From Microvirga sp. TS319 (GTDB taxonomy: Bacteria; Pseudomonadota; Alphaproteobacteria; Rhizobiales; Beijerinckiaceae): a DNA stretch of 64,000 nucleotides. Numbering within the stretch: the stretch's first letter is position 1; the number at the start of each line of letters is the position of its first letter. Location: positions 1,401,001 through 1,465,000 of the forward strand of contig NZ_JBGGGT010000002.1 in NCBI RefSeq assembly GCF_041276405.1, read 5' to 3'. This document shows, one piece after another, positions 1-8,854 of this stretch. Under the pieces are notes generated by a model, which ran no database searches, was not told the origin of the DNA, and worked only from the letters and a program-made list of their open reading frames with translations. The position numbers and the translations under genes were made by a program.

Positions 1-1537
1 CGCCCTCGGCGCCATGGTTCCAGGACAGGTTGTGATCATGCCCGTCCATGTTGTCCTCGCCGTTCGCCTCATTGTGCTTGTCGTTATACGAGACGAGGTC
101 ATGAAGCGTAAAACCGTCATGCGCCGTGACGAAGTTCACGGACGCCCAGGGTTTCCGGCCACGCTTGTTGAAGAGATCGGCCGAGGCGGTGAGGCGGGAG
201 GCGAGTTCCGGCAGCTGTCCGTCCTCGCCTTTCCAGAAGGCGCGAACCGTATCCCGATAGCGGTCGTTCCACTCGGCCCAACCGGGGGAGAAGCGACCAA
301 CCTGGTAGCCGCCGGGGCCGCAATCCCAAGGCTCGGCAATCAGCTTGACCCGACTGAGAACCGGGTCCTGCCGCACGGCGTCGAGAAAGCGACCATCCTC
401 TTCGAAGCCATGCGGTTCGCGGGCCAGGATGGTGGCGAGATCGAAGCGGAAGCCATCGATCCGGACCTCCTGAGCCCAGTACCGGAGGCTGTCCGTCACC
501 ATCTGCAGGACGCGGGAGTGGCTGAGATTGACGGTGTTCCCCGTGCCAGTGTCGTTGATGTAGTATCGTTTGTCAGGAGCAAGCCGATAATAGGAAGCGT
601 TGTCGATGCCCTTGAATGAAAGGGTCGGGCCCAGCTCGTTTCCCTCGGCCGTGTGGTTGTACACGACATCGAGGATCACCTCTATTCCGGCATCGTGGAA
701 ATGGCTGACCATCTCCTTCACTTCGTTCACGAACGGAGTTGCCAAATAGCGGGGCTGCGGGGCAAAAAAGCCGATGGTGTTATAGCCCCAGTAATTGTGC
801 AGCCCTTTCTCGATCAGGTAACTGTCATCCACGAAGGCGTGAACGGGCAGGAGCTCGATTGCGGTGACACCGAGACTTCTGATGTAGTTGATGACTTCGT
901 GGTGCATCAGCCCAGCGAACGTGCCTCGGATGTCTTTCGGAATCGCCGGATGCTTCATGGTGAAGCCGCGCAGATGGGCCTCATAGATGATCGTGCGTTC
1001 CCATGGGGTTTGAGGCCGGCGCTCATTGCCCCAGCTATAGGCGGATTCGATGACCCGGCACTTGGGCATGAAGGGAGCGCTGTCGCGTTCGTCGAAGGAA
1101 AGGTCGGCATCAGGGGAGCCGACCGTGTACCCGAACAGCGCCGGATCCCATTTAAGGTCGCCGAACAACTGTTTGGCATAAGGGTCGAGCAACAGCTTAT
1201 TGTGGTTGAAGCGGTGCCCGGCGTCAGGTTCATACGGACCGTAGACGCGGTAACCGTAAGTGGTGCCAGGGCGTGCGTCCGGAAGATAGCCGTGCCAGAC
1301 CTCGTCCGTGTACTCGGGAAGCTCGATCCTTTCGATCTCCCGCCTGCCGCTCGTGTCGAAAAGGCAGAGCTCGACTTTGGTTGCGTTGGCGGAGAAGAGC
1401 GCGAAGTTGACACCGAGCCCGTCCCAAGTGGCACCCAGAGGATAAGGCAGGCCCTCTCGAAGACGGGATGTGCGCCGCACGGCTGGGGCGACGATTTCGG
1501 TTGAGGCAGGTTGGTGGACTTCGACTTTGTCGTTCAT
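1..1537 (-). CDS. glgX: Glycogen debranching enzyme GlgX (3' end outside window)
   Basis: GH13 isoamylase-type enzyme that cleaves alpha-1,6 branches of glycogen in the cytoplasm, yielding linear malto-oligosaccharides for MalQ and TreY. About 512 residues are visible and the C-terminus lies beyond base 1. An N-terminal CBM48-like part (from residue 30) precedes the barrel. The four GH13 motifs are present: DVVYNH at 290-295, DGFRFDLA with nucleophile Asp366, IAEPWD with acid/base Glu402, and TAHDGFTLHD near 471-480. The start is the ATG of MNDKVEVHQP. The gene lies 88 bp downstream of glgB on the same strand, so co-transcription is likely. Family assignment is firm; true length is unknown because of the window edge. 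Confidence 0.95.
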   Translation of the reverse strand, partial: MNDKVEVHQPASTEIVAPAVRRTSRLREGLPYPLGATWDGLGVNFALFSANATKVELCLFDTSGRREIERIELPEYTDEVWHGYLPDARPGTTYGYRVYGPYEPDAGHRFNHNKLLLDPYAKQLFGDLKWDPALFGYTVGSPDADLSFDERDSAPFMPKCRVIESAYSWGNERRPQTPWERTIIYEAHLRGFTMKHPAIPKDIRGTFAGLMHHEVINYIRSLGVTAIELLPVHAFVDDSYLIEKGLHNYWGYNTIGFFAPQPRYLATPFVNEVKEMVSHFHDAGIEVILDVVYNHTAEGNELGPTLSFKGIDNASYYRLAPDKRYYINDTGTGNTVNLSHSRVLQMVTDSLRYWAQEVRIDGFRFDLATILAREPHGFEEDGRFLDAVRQDPVLSRVKLIAEPWDCGPGGYQVGRFSPGWAEWNDRYRDTVRAFWKGEDGQLPELASRLTASADLFNKRGRKPWASVNFVTAHDGFTLHDLVSYNDKHNEANGEDNMDGHDHNLSWNHGAEG

Positions 1538-1625
1538 CGGAAGGCTCTGGGAAGCGAAGCAGATCGGTTTAGGCCTTCAACGCGCAAAGACGCTGGAAGT
1601 CCCGTCGAAGCTCAACAATAAGTGC

Positions 1626-3860
1626 TCAAGTCCGGGAGGGCTCCCAAACGAAAATCAGAGTGGCGAGCGGTGGAATGGTCAGGCAAAGGGAACAGGGGCG
1701 TCCATGGCTGGGCGTATCCTCCGCCGATACCCCACCGAGATTGCCGATATTGCCGCCGCCATAGACGGCGGCGTCCGTATTCACGGCCTCCCGATAAAAG
1801 CCTGGTACCGGAACGCCGATGCGATATCCCTCCCGGGGAGCGGGCGTGAAGTTCGAGACGACCACGGCAATCGAATCCTCCCTATCGCCGCGGCGCAGCC
1901 AAGCAATCACGCTGTTGTCCCTGTCGTCCGACACAATCCATTCGAAGCCCTTCCATTCGCAGTCGCGCTCATGCAGGGCTGGTATCGTACGATAGGCGTG
2001 ATTGAGATCGCGAATAAGGGTTTGAACGCCTTTGTGAGCGGGATCATTCAACAAGTGCCAGTCGAGGCTGCTGTCGTGATCCCATTCCCGCTCCTGTGCG
2101 AATTCCCCGCCCATGAACAGGAGCTTCTTGCCAGGATGCCCCCACATGAACCCGAAATAGGCACGCAGATTGGCGAAACGCTGCCATTGATCACCTGGCA
2201 TCTTGCGAATGAGGGAGCCCTTGCCATGGACGACCTCGTCATGGCTGAGCGGCAGGATGAAGTTCTCCGAGAATGCGTAGAGAAGACCGAAGGTGAGGTC
2301 GTGATGGTGATAGCGGCGGAAGACCGGATCCTTGCTGATATAACGCAAGGTGTCGTGCATCCATCCCATGTTCCATTTGAACCCGAAGCCCAGGCCACCG
2401 GCATAGGTCGGCTGCGACACGCCGGGCCATGCGGTCGATTCCTCTGCGATCGTGATGACGCCCGGCGAGGAGGCATAGGCGACTTCGTTCATGCGGCGCA
2501 GGAAATCGATGGCGCCCAGATTCTCGTTGCCGCCGTAGCGGTTGGGAATCCACTCGTCGGGTTTGCGGGAATAGTCGAGATAGAGCATCGAGGCGACCGC
2601 ATCGACGCGCAGACCGTCGAGATGGTACTGCTCGAGCCAGAAGCGAGCATTCGCCACCAGAAACGCAGCAACCTCCTGTCGCTCGTAATTGTAGATGTAG
2701 GTCCCCCAATCCTGATGAAAGCCGAGGCGGGGATCAGCATGCTCGTAGAGATGGGTGCCGTCGAAGTAGCTCAGGCCATGCGGGTCGTTCGGAAAATGCG
2801 CCGGGACCCAGTCCAGGATGATGCCGATCCCGGCTTCGTGAGCGGCTTCGACGAATGCCGCGAAATCTTCCGGCGTCCCGAAGCGGCTGGTCGGGGCATA
2901 GAGGGATATCGGCTGATAGCCCCATGAGCCGTCGAACGGGTATTCGGTGATCGGCAGAAGCTCGATATGCGTGAACCCCAGATCCTTCACGTAGGGAATG
3001 AGTCGGACTGCAAGCTCGCGGTAGGTGAGATAGCGATTGTCCTCCTCCGGCACGCGTGCCCAGGAGGCGAGGTGGCATTCATAGATCGCCATGGGAGACT
3101 TGCGGTGGTTTTGCGCCGCGCGGGACTTCATCCAGTCGCCGTCCCGCCATGGGAACGCCAAGTCGCCCTTCAGAACCGAGGCGGTCGCGGGAGGGTTCTC
3201 GGCCGTAAAGGCGACCGGGTCCGCCTTGAGCGCCAGGAGATTGCCGTGCAGACCCACGATCTCGAACTTGTAGCGCTGACCTGCAGCGACATCCGGGATG
3301 AAGAGCTCCCACACGCCTCCCTCGTGACGCCGCCGCATGGGATGACGGCGCCCGTCCCAGGCATTGAAGTCGCCGACGATGCTCACGCGGCGTGCGTTCG
3401 GCGCCCAGACGGCGAAGAGAAAACCCTGGATGCCGCCGAGGTCCAGATGATGCGCGCCGAGCTTCTTATAGACCGCGTCGCTGCCGGGGTGGCGAAGCGC
3501 AGCAAGATCTTCGTGCGACAGGAAGGTCCCGAAGCTGTATGGATCGTGCCGCACCTCCGCGTGATCCTGCCGCTCGATCCGCAGGCGGTAGTCCGGCCGT
3601 TCGGATGCTTTCAAGGTGCCGACGTAAAGCCCCTCCGGGTGCCTTCTCTCCATGGAGGCGAGAAGGGTTTCGCCGTCAGGGCCGACAAGAACCACATCGT
3701 CGGCATCGGGAGCGATGACGCGGATTTCCCACGTGCCGGGAGAAACCTCGTGAGGTCCAAGCACGGAAAAGGGGTCGCCCGAGGTGATGATGTCGGCGAT
3801 GGTTCGCGGTTCGTCCGGGCGCTCCATGATGCTGTGCGATCCACCCCTGCGATGAGCCAT
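1626..3860 (-). CDS. glgB: 1,4-alpha-glucan branching enzyme GlgB
   Basis: Introduces alpha-1,6 branches into the linear glucan made by GlgA. The 744 residues match usual GlgB length (about 730). An N-terminal CBM48 module (FAVWAPNARRVSIVGDFNAW) precedes the GH13 barrel. Visible motifs are DWVPAHFP, GLRVDAVASM (nucleophile Asp near residue 419), TIAEESTAWPG (Glu near 472) and LSHDEVVHGKGS. The chosen ATG has GAGGGA about 9 bases upstream; an alternative ATG at 3827 (MERPDEPRTIAD) is also possible. It is downstream of malQ-treY across a 146-bp gap in which I see nothing else. Confidence 0.96.
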   Translation of the reverse strand: MAHRRGGSHSIMERPDEPRTIADIITSGDPFSVLGPHEVSPGTWEIRVIAPDADDVVLVGPDGETLLASMERRHPEGLYVGTLKASERPDYRLRIERQDHAEVRHDPYSFGTFLSHEDLAALRHPGSDAVYKKLGAHHLDLGGIQGFLFAVWAPNARRVSIVGDFNAWDGRRHPMRRRHEGGVWELFIPDVAAGQRYKFEIVGLHGNLLALKADPVAFTAENPPATASVLKGDLAFPWRDGDWMKSRAAQNHRKSPMAIYECHLASWARVPEEDNRYLTYRELAVRLIPYVKDLGFTHIELLPITEYPFDGSWGYQPISLYAPTSRFGTPEDFAAFVEAAHEAGIGIILDWVPAHFPNDPHGLSYFDGTHLYEHADPRLGFHQDWGTYIYNYERQEVAAFLVANARFWLEQYHLDGLRVDAVASMLYLDYSRKPDEWIPNRYGGNENLGAIDFLRRMNEVAYASSPGVITIAEESTAWPGVSQPTYAGGLGFGFKWNMGWMHDTLRYISKDPVFRRYHHHDLTFGLLYAFSENFILPLSHDEVVHGKGSLIRKMPGDQWQRFANLRAYFGFMWGHPGKKLLFMGGEFAQEREWDHDSSLDWHLLNDPAHKGVQTLIRDLNHAYRTIPALHERDCEWKGFEWIVSDDRDNSVIAWLRRGDREDSIAVVVSNFTPAPREGYRIGVPVPGFYREAVNTDAAVYGGGNIGNLGGVSAEDTPSHGRPCSLCLTIPPLATLIFVWEPSRT

Positions 3861-4006
3861 TTCGGCATTCCCTCGGCTATCCTACGCAGCCATGGGCATG
3901 CCTGCCCGATGGCCTTCTTGCTTCGTGAGAGACACCATTATGGAGCAGGCGCATCGGGCGACCAGATCAAGGTCAAAGAGATGAACCTGCCCTGCTGCCC
4001 GGTCCG

Positions 4007-7000
4007 TCAGATCGGCTTGAGAACGGCGAAAGGAAAGGGCGAGAGTGTCCTGCTCAAAGCCTGCCCCTTATTCCCGGTCTCGACGATCTCGTCTGTTAGG
4101 ATGTTACGCCAATGTCCCTCCGGCAGAGCTGCGCTGGTGCCTTCCCAGAGCACGCCGTCGAAACGAAGGCTGTCCGTGCCGGTCAACCGATCCCAGAGAC
4201 GCGGGACAATCACGGCAACCCTGTCCGTCCCATGCCGCCTCTGGAAGGCGATCAGATGAGACGCTCGTTCGCCTTCGACCGGTAGGAGAGAGTAATCGCC
4301 ATTGCCATAGAGGGCAGGGGCCTCGCGGCGCTCCTGCAGAAGGCGCCTGAGAACATGCTGTTTGATGTGGCCGTCCCGCCATCGTGTCAGGAGAGCATTC
4401 GGAGGAGCCGCATCATCGAGAGCTTTCGCTCGACTGGCGTAATCCACAGGGCGCCGGTTATCGGGGTCGACAAGGGAAAAATCCCAGAACTCCGTACCCT
4501 GGTAAATGTCGGGTACGCCCGGCAGCGTCATCTTCAGAATGGTCCGGGACAGTCCGTTGAGCATGCCGAGCATGGAGAGGCGCTGTGCAAGGGGGCGAAG
4601 GCGGGCGAGAATGGCGTTCTTTGGGTCGAGCACCACCCGCAGAAGGGTATGCGCGGCCTCCTCGTAGGGTTCGTTCGGGGCGACCCAATTGGTCTGGCGC
4701 TTGGCTTCGCGAAGCGCTTTCGTGACATAGCCCTGCATCCGCTCCTGAAATGAGCTGAGGTGAGCATTATCGTCCTGGTCCAGAAGCTCGAGCGGCCATG
4801 CGCCGAGGAGAGCCTGAAGCAGAATGACCTGATCGTTGGCGTCCGGCGCCGGCGCTCCGTTCACGTCCGAGAGATAGGCGGCGATGAGATCGCGCCACAA
4901 TCTGAGGGTGCGCTCCCATTCTTCCGGCATCTCGGAGAGCGCGATCAATCGTGCCCGGGCATCCTCGCCCCGCTTCGTGTCGTGGGTGGCGGTTCCGACC
5001 ATGGAGTGCGGCCAATTCAGCGCTCTGTCGGCATTCGCCTCGTGGAATGCCCTCGGGGTGATGCCGAAATGTCCGGGATCGCCGCCGACCTCGTTCAGGG
5101 CGATCAGCCGGCCGTAGCGGTAGAACAGCGTGTCCTCCAGGCTCTTGGCCATGACAGGGCCGGTCAATTGCTGGAAGCGTCGGCGGAAGCGGTACATGTC
5201 TTCAGGATTTGCCGCTTTCGCTTCGCCAAGGAGGAAGGCCCCTATGACATGATGCACGCTCCGATCGGGCAGCACGCTGGATCGTTGGGCTGCCGCGACG
5301 GTGTTCTCGATCAGCCGAACATCGGCAGGTGCCGGTTCGCCCTCCTTGAGATAGCTCCGATAGACCGGAAACGCGGCGATGATCTCGACCAGGGCTTGGC
5401 GCAGCGCATGAACCGTGTAATCACGCGTGCGGCGGCTGGAATCGGCAATCCCCTTGATGTCCGAAACCAGGGCTTCGAGCTCGCTTGCGAAATTCGTCCG
5501 CGTGATGGCGAGTTTCGCCTGTTTCAGCATCTCGTCGTAGTCCTCCGAGAGGCCCGAGGCCTCCCGGTAGATGCGTTCGAAAGCCTCGCCCGACCGGTGA
5601 TCGACGAGGACGCCGTCGATCAGATTGAGCACATCGTATCCGGACGTTCCGGCGACGGGCCAGGGGCGGAGCTTTTCGCCGGGTTCGAGAATCTTCTCGA
5701 CGACCACATAGAAGCCCGGGCCGACCTTGCCCTGCAGGGTATGGGCATAGCCCTCCGGATCCGCAAGGCCGTCGATATGATCGATCCTCAGGCCGTGAAC
5801 ACGATCCTCGTTCACGAGACGGATGACGAGATCATGGGTGCGCTCGAAGACGTCGGGAGTTTCGACACGCACGCCCGCAAGACTGTTGATGTCGAAGAAG
5901 CGCCGGTAATTGATGTCGCTCGACGCAACCTGCCAATAAGCCAAGCGATAGGCCTGGGCTTCGAGCAGGCGATGAAGCGAATTGAAGCTCTCAGGAACAT
6001 CCTTCGTGCCATTGATGGTCGTCACGGCATGATCGATGGCTTTCCGGATTGCCGGCTGGCTGGCTGAAATCGCCGCCACGCGTCCCTTCAGCCGCTCGGC
6101 TTCCTCCATCAGGCGAGAAGCCCGTTCCGACGAGGGCGCCTCTCCCATGGCACGCATCTGTTCCGTCAGGGTGAGGAGCTCGCGAGCCTCCGCGCCGTTG
6201 CCGAATGCCGCCAAGGCTAGGTCGAGGATCATGGGATAGGTGATCGGACAGATCGGGAGACGATGCTCCCAGTGCCAGACACTGAAACTTCCCTTCTCCG
6301 CATCGAATTTCAGTTGAATGTGCCCGTTCTCCAAGGCCTCGCCATAAAGGCTGCCGAGAACAGGAACGATGAGCTTGCCTTTCGCTGCCGGGCGCTCCCA
6401 GTCGATGTCGAACGTGCTCGCGAACGGCGACAGACGTCCCCATTCCAGCACGGAGAGCCACGACTCGTTCGCATCGCCGCCGACACCCATATGGTTGGGG
6501 ACGATATCGAGCAGAAGCTTCAGGCCGTGAGCGGTCAAGGCGTTCGACAACCGACGCAATCCTTCCTCGCCGCCGAGCTCCGGATTGATCGTGGAATGGT
6601 CTACGATATCGTAGCCGTGGGTCGAGCCGGAACTCGCCGTCTGGATGGGAGACGAATAGACGTGGCTGATGCCGAGTTTCGCCAGGTACGGCACGATCTC
6701 GACCGCGTCGTCGAAGGTGAAGTCCTTATGAAATTGCAGACGGTAGGTGGCCCGGGGCGCAGGTGAGGCGAGGCCGCTTCCGGGGCCTTGTGCACTTCGT
6801 CCTTCTTCCGCCAGGGCAACGGACAGCTTCGCCAGCTGACCGCCGGGGGCCGTGATGGACCGGATGGTGTTGGAAAGGCGCCTGCGCCAGTTCGGATGGC
6901 CTGCCTCCCTGCCTGGCATGTTGGGTTGGTTCAACTCACCGGATGCGTCTTCGATCTGCAGGGCCGTGAGAGCGCAAGCCGTTCGGGCGAGATAACGCAC

Positions 7001-8854
7001 CGCCTTCTCCAGGGGCGGCTGGGTCGGTGCGTCGGGCGTGGAAAGCAGGTCCTCCTCGGCGAGAGCTTTCGCGAAGTTCCGCTTGTCGGCATCCCGCATC
7101 TTGTGCTCCTTGGCTGCAGTCTGCGGGTCGAAGATGCCGAGCGTCTGCCGGAGATCGATATCGAGACCCTGCCACCATCCTCTGAATGTCGGAAGGTCGT
7201 GGGTCGTGAGCACGGAGAGTGCGGAGCGAGGATACTCGCTTGGCCTTTTGAAAGCGGATCCCTCGCGCTCGAATGGCAGAACACGGTAGCTGAACACGCC
7301 GGATGCCATGATCGCATCCGAGAAGCCCTCCGGCGCGGTCCCGAGATCCTCTGCTATGACAAGGCACTTGGCACGATGGCTTTCAACCCGCAGAACTGCG
7401 AGCATCGCCTCGAACGGATAGTCGACATAGGCTCCTTGCGACGCCGACGCACCTGCGGGAATGAGGAAAAGGCGCTGCAGCTGAAAGGCATGGTCGATCC
7501 GGATCGCACCGGCATGCCGCATGTTCGCGGCGACCAGATCGCGGAAGGCCGCCAGGCCTTGCTCTTCGAGGGTCAGCGGGTTGAAGGGCGGCAGGCCCCA
7601 GTTCTGACCCTGAGGACCCAGCGGATCCGGAGGTGCGCCGATGGAAAGTCCGGAGGCAAAGCGCTCAGGGGCTGCCCAGATTTCCGATCCGCCTCCATCG
7701 GCTCCGACGGCGAGATCGCGGTAGAGGCCAATGGCCAGGCCGGCTGCTCGGGCTCGCTTCGCGGCATCGGCCAACTGGCGATCCGCAAGCCATTGCAGCC
7801 AGACGTGAAAGGCGATGCTCTCCTTGTGTTCCGAGCGAAACCGTTCGACCTCCGCAGCGCGCACATCCCGATAGGTCTCCGGCCAATCGCCGACCCATGC
7901 ACATCCCTGCTCGCGCAGACGTTCCGAGATCGCCTCGAACGTGGCATGTGCCTCGAGCGCCTGTCCGCCGTCCCGGCGGAAGACTTCGAAGGCTGCCTGG
8001 TCGCCACTCTGTCTGAAATGCAGCCACAAGGCATCGAGGACGGAACGCTTGATGGACCATGCATCGCCATAATCGATGAGCAGGGCCTCACGCAGGCGCG
8101 ACAACTGCTCCTGGACGGAAGGGCTGTCGAAAATCCGCCGGGCCTCACTCTCGACAAAGCCTTCGACGGCAGTCGGATCGATATAGAGGGCCTCCAGGAA
8201 CAATCGCGAGGATGGCGAATAGGGAGAGATCTTCGTGCGATCCGTGGAGAAAAGAGCGTGGACAGGGCTGAGGCCCAGAAAGGATGCGCCCCAGGGACCA
8301 AGGTTCTCCGCCAGAAGGGCCACGTCGGAGTATCCGCCCACGCCAAAGTCATGATCGGAACGCAGGGAGTAGATCTGCGCCACGGCTCCCCAAAGGCGCT
8401 TGTCATCCTTGATGGCCTCAGGCTGCCAGCAACGGTCGGGCGATGCGATCAGGGTCGCTTCGAACTCGCCGAGCTGAAGGCGGTGGTAGCCCATGGGCAG
8501 ACCCGGAAGCTTGAGCGTTGAATCTCCTTGAGCGATCTTCCCCTGATGGATCGTCCCGCCTTCCTCGATGAGTGTCCACCGGACCTGATCGGTCTTGGCG
8601 CGCAATTCGATCCGGAGCGGGCAATCGGAAGAAACCGGAATGATGGCCGGAAGAGGCGCGCCTTTCAGACGTTCCAACCTCGCAAGACTGTCCTGCGCCT
8701 CCTTTTCCGTCGCAACATGAAGCCCAAGGGCTTCCAGAATGGCGTTTCGGGTTTCCGGGCTGGTCTCGATACGTCGCCCGAATGCATCCGTATAGTCCGG
8801 CGAAAGGCCGATCAGTTCGGCCATGCGCCTGAGGACGGCATCGCGATTGCTCAT
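4007..8854 (-). CDS. malQ-treY: Fused 4-alpha-glucanotransferase / malto-oligosyltrehalose synthase (MalQ-TreY)
   Basis: One 1615-residue protein carries two enzymes. Residues 1 to about 685 are GH77 amylomaltase: GLAIGLYRDLAVG, AIRIDHAFQLQRLF, VIAEDLG and TTHDLPTFRGWW are visible. From about residue 700 (ATYRLQFHKDFTF) it is GH13 malto-oligosyltrehalose synthase, with LLLDIVPNHMGVGG, HGLRIDHIDGLADPEGY, VVEKIL and ATHDTKRGEDAR. MalQ lengthens and shuffles maltodextrins; TreY turns the reducing end into a trehalosyl unit for TreZ. A longer frame starts at 8938, but the ATG used here overlaps the treZ stop by 4 bases (ATGA), typical of translational coupling. I see no stop or frameshift between the halves, so the fusion looks genuine. 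Confidence 0.95.
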   Translation of the reverse strand: MSNRDAVLRRMAELIGLSPDYTDAFGRRIETSPETRNAILEALGLHVATEKEAQDSLARLERLKGAPLPAIIPVSSDCPLRIELRAKTDQVRWTLIEEGGTIHQGKIAQGDSTLKLPGLPMGYHRLQLGEFEATLIASPDRCWQPEAIKDDKRLWGAVAQIYSLRSDHDFGVGGYSDVALLAENLGPWGASFLGLSPVHALFSTDRTKISPYSPSSRLFLEALYIDPTAVEGFVESEARRIFDSPSVQEQLSRLREALLIDYGDAWSIKRSVLDALWLHFRQSGDQAAFEVFRRDGGQALEAHATFEAISERLREQGCAWVGDWPETYRDVRAAEVERFRSEHKESIAFHVWLQWLADRQLADAAKRARAAGLAIGLYRDLAVGADGGGSEIWAAPERFASGLSIGAPPDPLGPQGQNWGLPPFNPLTLEEQGLAAFRDLVAANMRHAGAIRIDHAFQLQRLFLIPAGASASQGAYVDYPFEAMLAVLRVESHRAKCLVIAEDLGTAPEGFSDAIMASGVFSYRVLPFEREGSAFKRPSEYPRSALSVLTTHDLPTFRGWWQGLDIDLRQTLGIFDPQTAAKEHKMRDADKRNFAKALAEEDLLSTPDAPTQPPLEKAVRYLARTACALTALQIEDASGELNQPNMPGREAGHPNWRRRLSNTIRSITAPGGQLAKLSVALAEEGRSAQGPGSGLASPAPRATYRLQFHKDFTFDDAVEIVPYLAKLGISHVYSSPIQTASSGSTHGYDIVDHSTINPELGGEEGLRRLSNALTAHGLKLLLDIVPNHMGVGGDANESWLSVLEWGRLSPFASTFDIDWERPAAKGKLIVPVLGSLYGEALENGHIQLKFDAEKGSFSVWHWEHRLPICPITYPMILDLALAAFGNGAEARELLTLTEQMRAMGEAPSSERASRLMEEAERLKGRVAAISASQPAIRKAIDHAVTTINGTKDVPESFNSLHRLLEAQAYRLAYWQVASSDINYRRFFDINSLAGVRVETPDVFERTHDLVIRLVNEDRVHGLRIDHIDGLADPEGYAHTLQGKVGPGFYVVVEKILEPGEKLRPWPVAGTSGYDVLNLIDGVLVDHRSGEAFERIYREASGLSEDYDEMLKQAKLAITRTNFASELEALVSDIKGIADSSRRTRDYTVHALRQALVEIIAAFPVYRSYLKEGEPAPADVRLIENTVAAAQRSSVLPDRSVHHVIGAFLLGEAKAANPEDMYRFRRRFQQLTGPVMAKSLEDTLFYRYGRLIALNEVGGDPGHFGITPRAFHEANADRALNWPHSMVGTATHDTKRGEDARARLIALSEMPEEWERTLRLWRDLIAAYLSDVNGAPAPDANDQVILLQALLGAWPLELLDQDDNAHLSSFQERMQGYVTKALREAKRQTNWVAPNEPYEEAAHTLLRVVLDPKNAILARLRPLAQRLSMLGMLNGLSRTILKMTLPGVPDIYQGTEFWDFSLVDPDNRRPVDYASRAKALDDAAPPNALLTRWRDGHIKQHVLRRLLQERREAPALYGNGDYSLLPVEGERASHLIAFQRRHGTDRVAVIVPRLWDRLTGTDSLRFDGVLWEGTSAALPEGHWRNILTDEIVETGNKGQALSRTLSPFPFAVLKPI

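Noticed and set aside
653..1504. 283-codon plus-strand frame over glgX
   Set aside because: Antisense shadow of glgX, whose catalytic motifs are clear on the minus strand.
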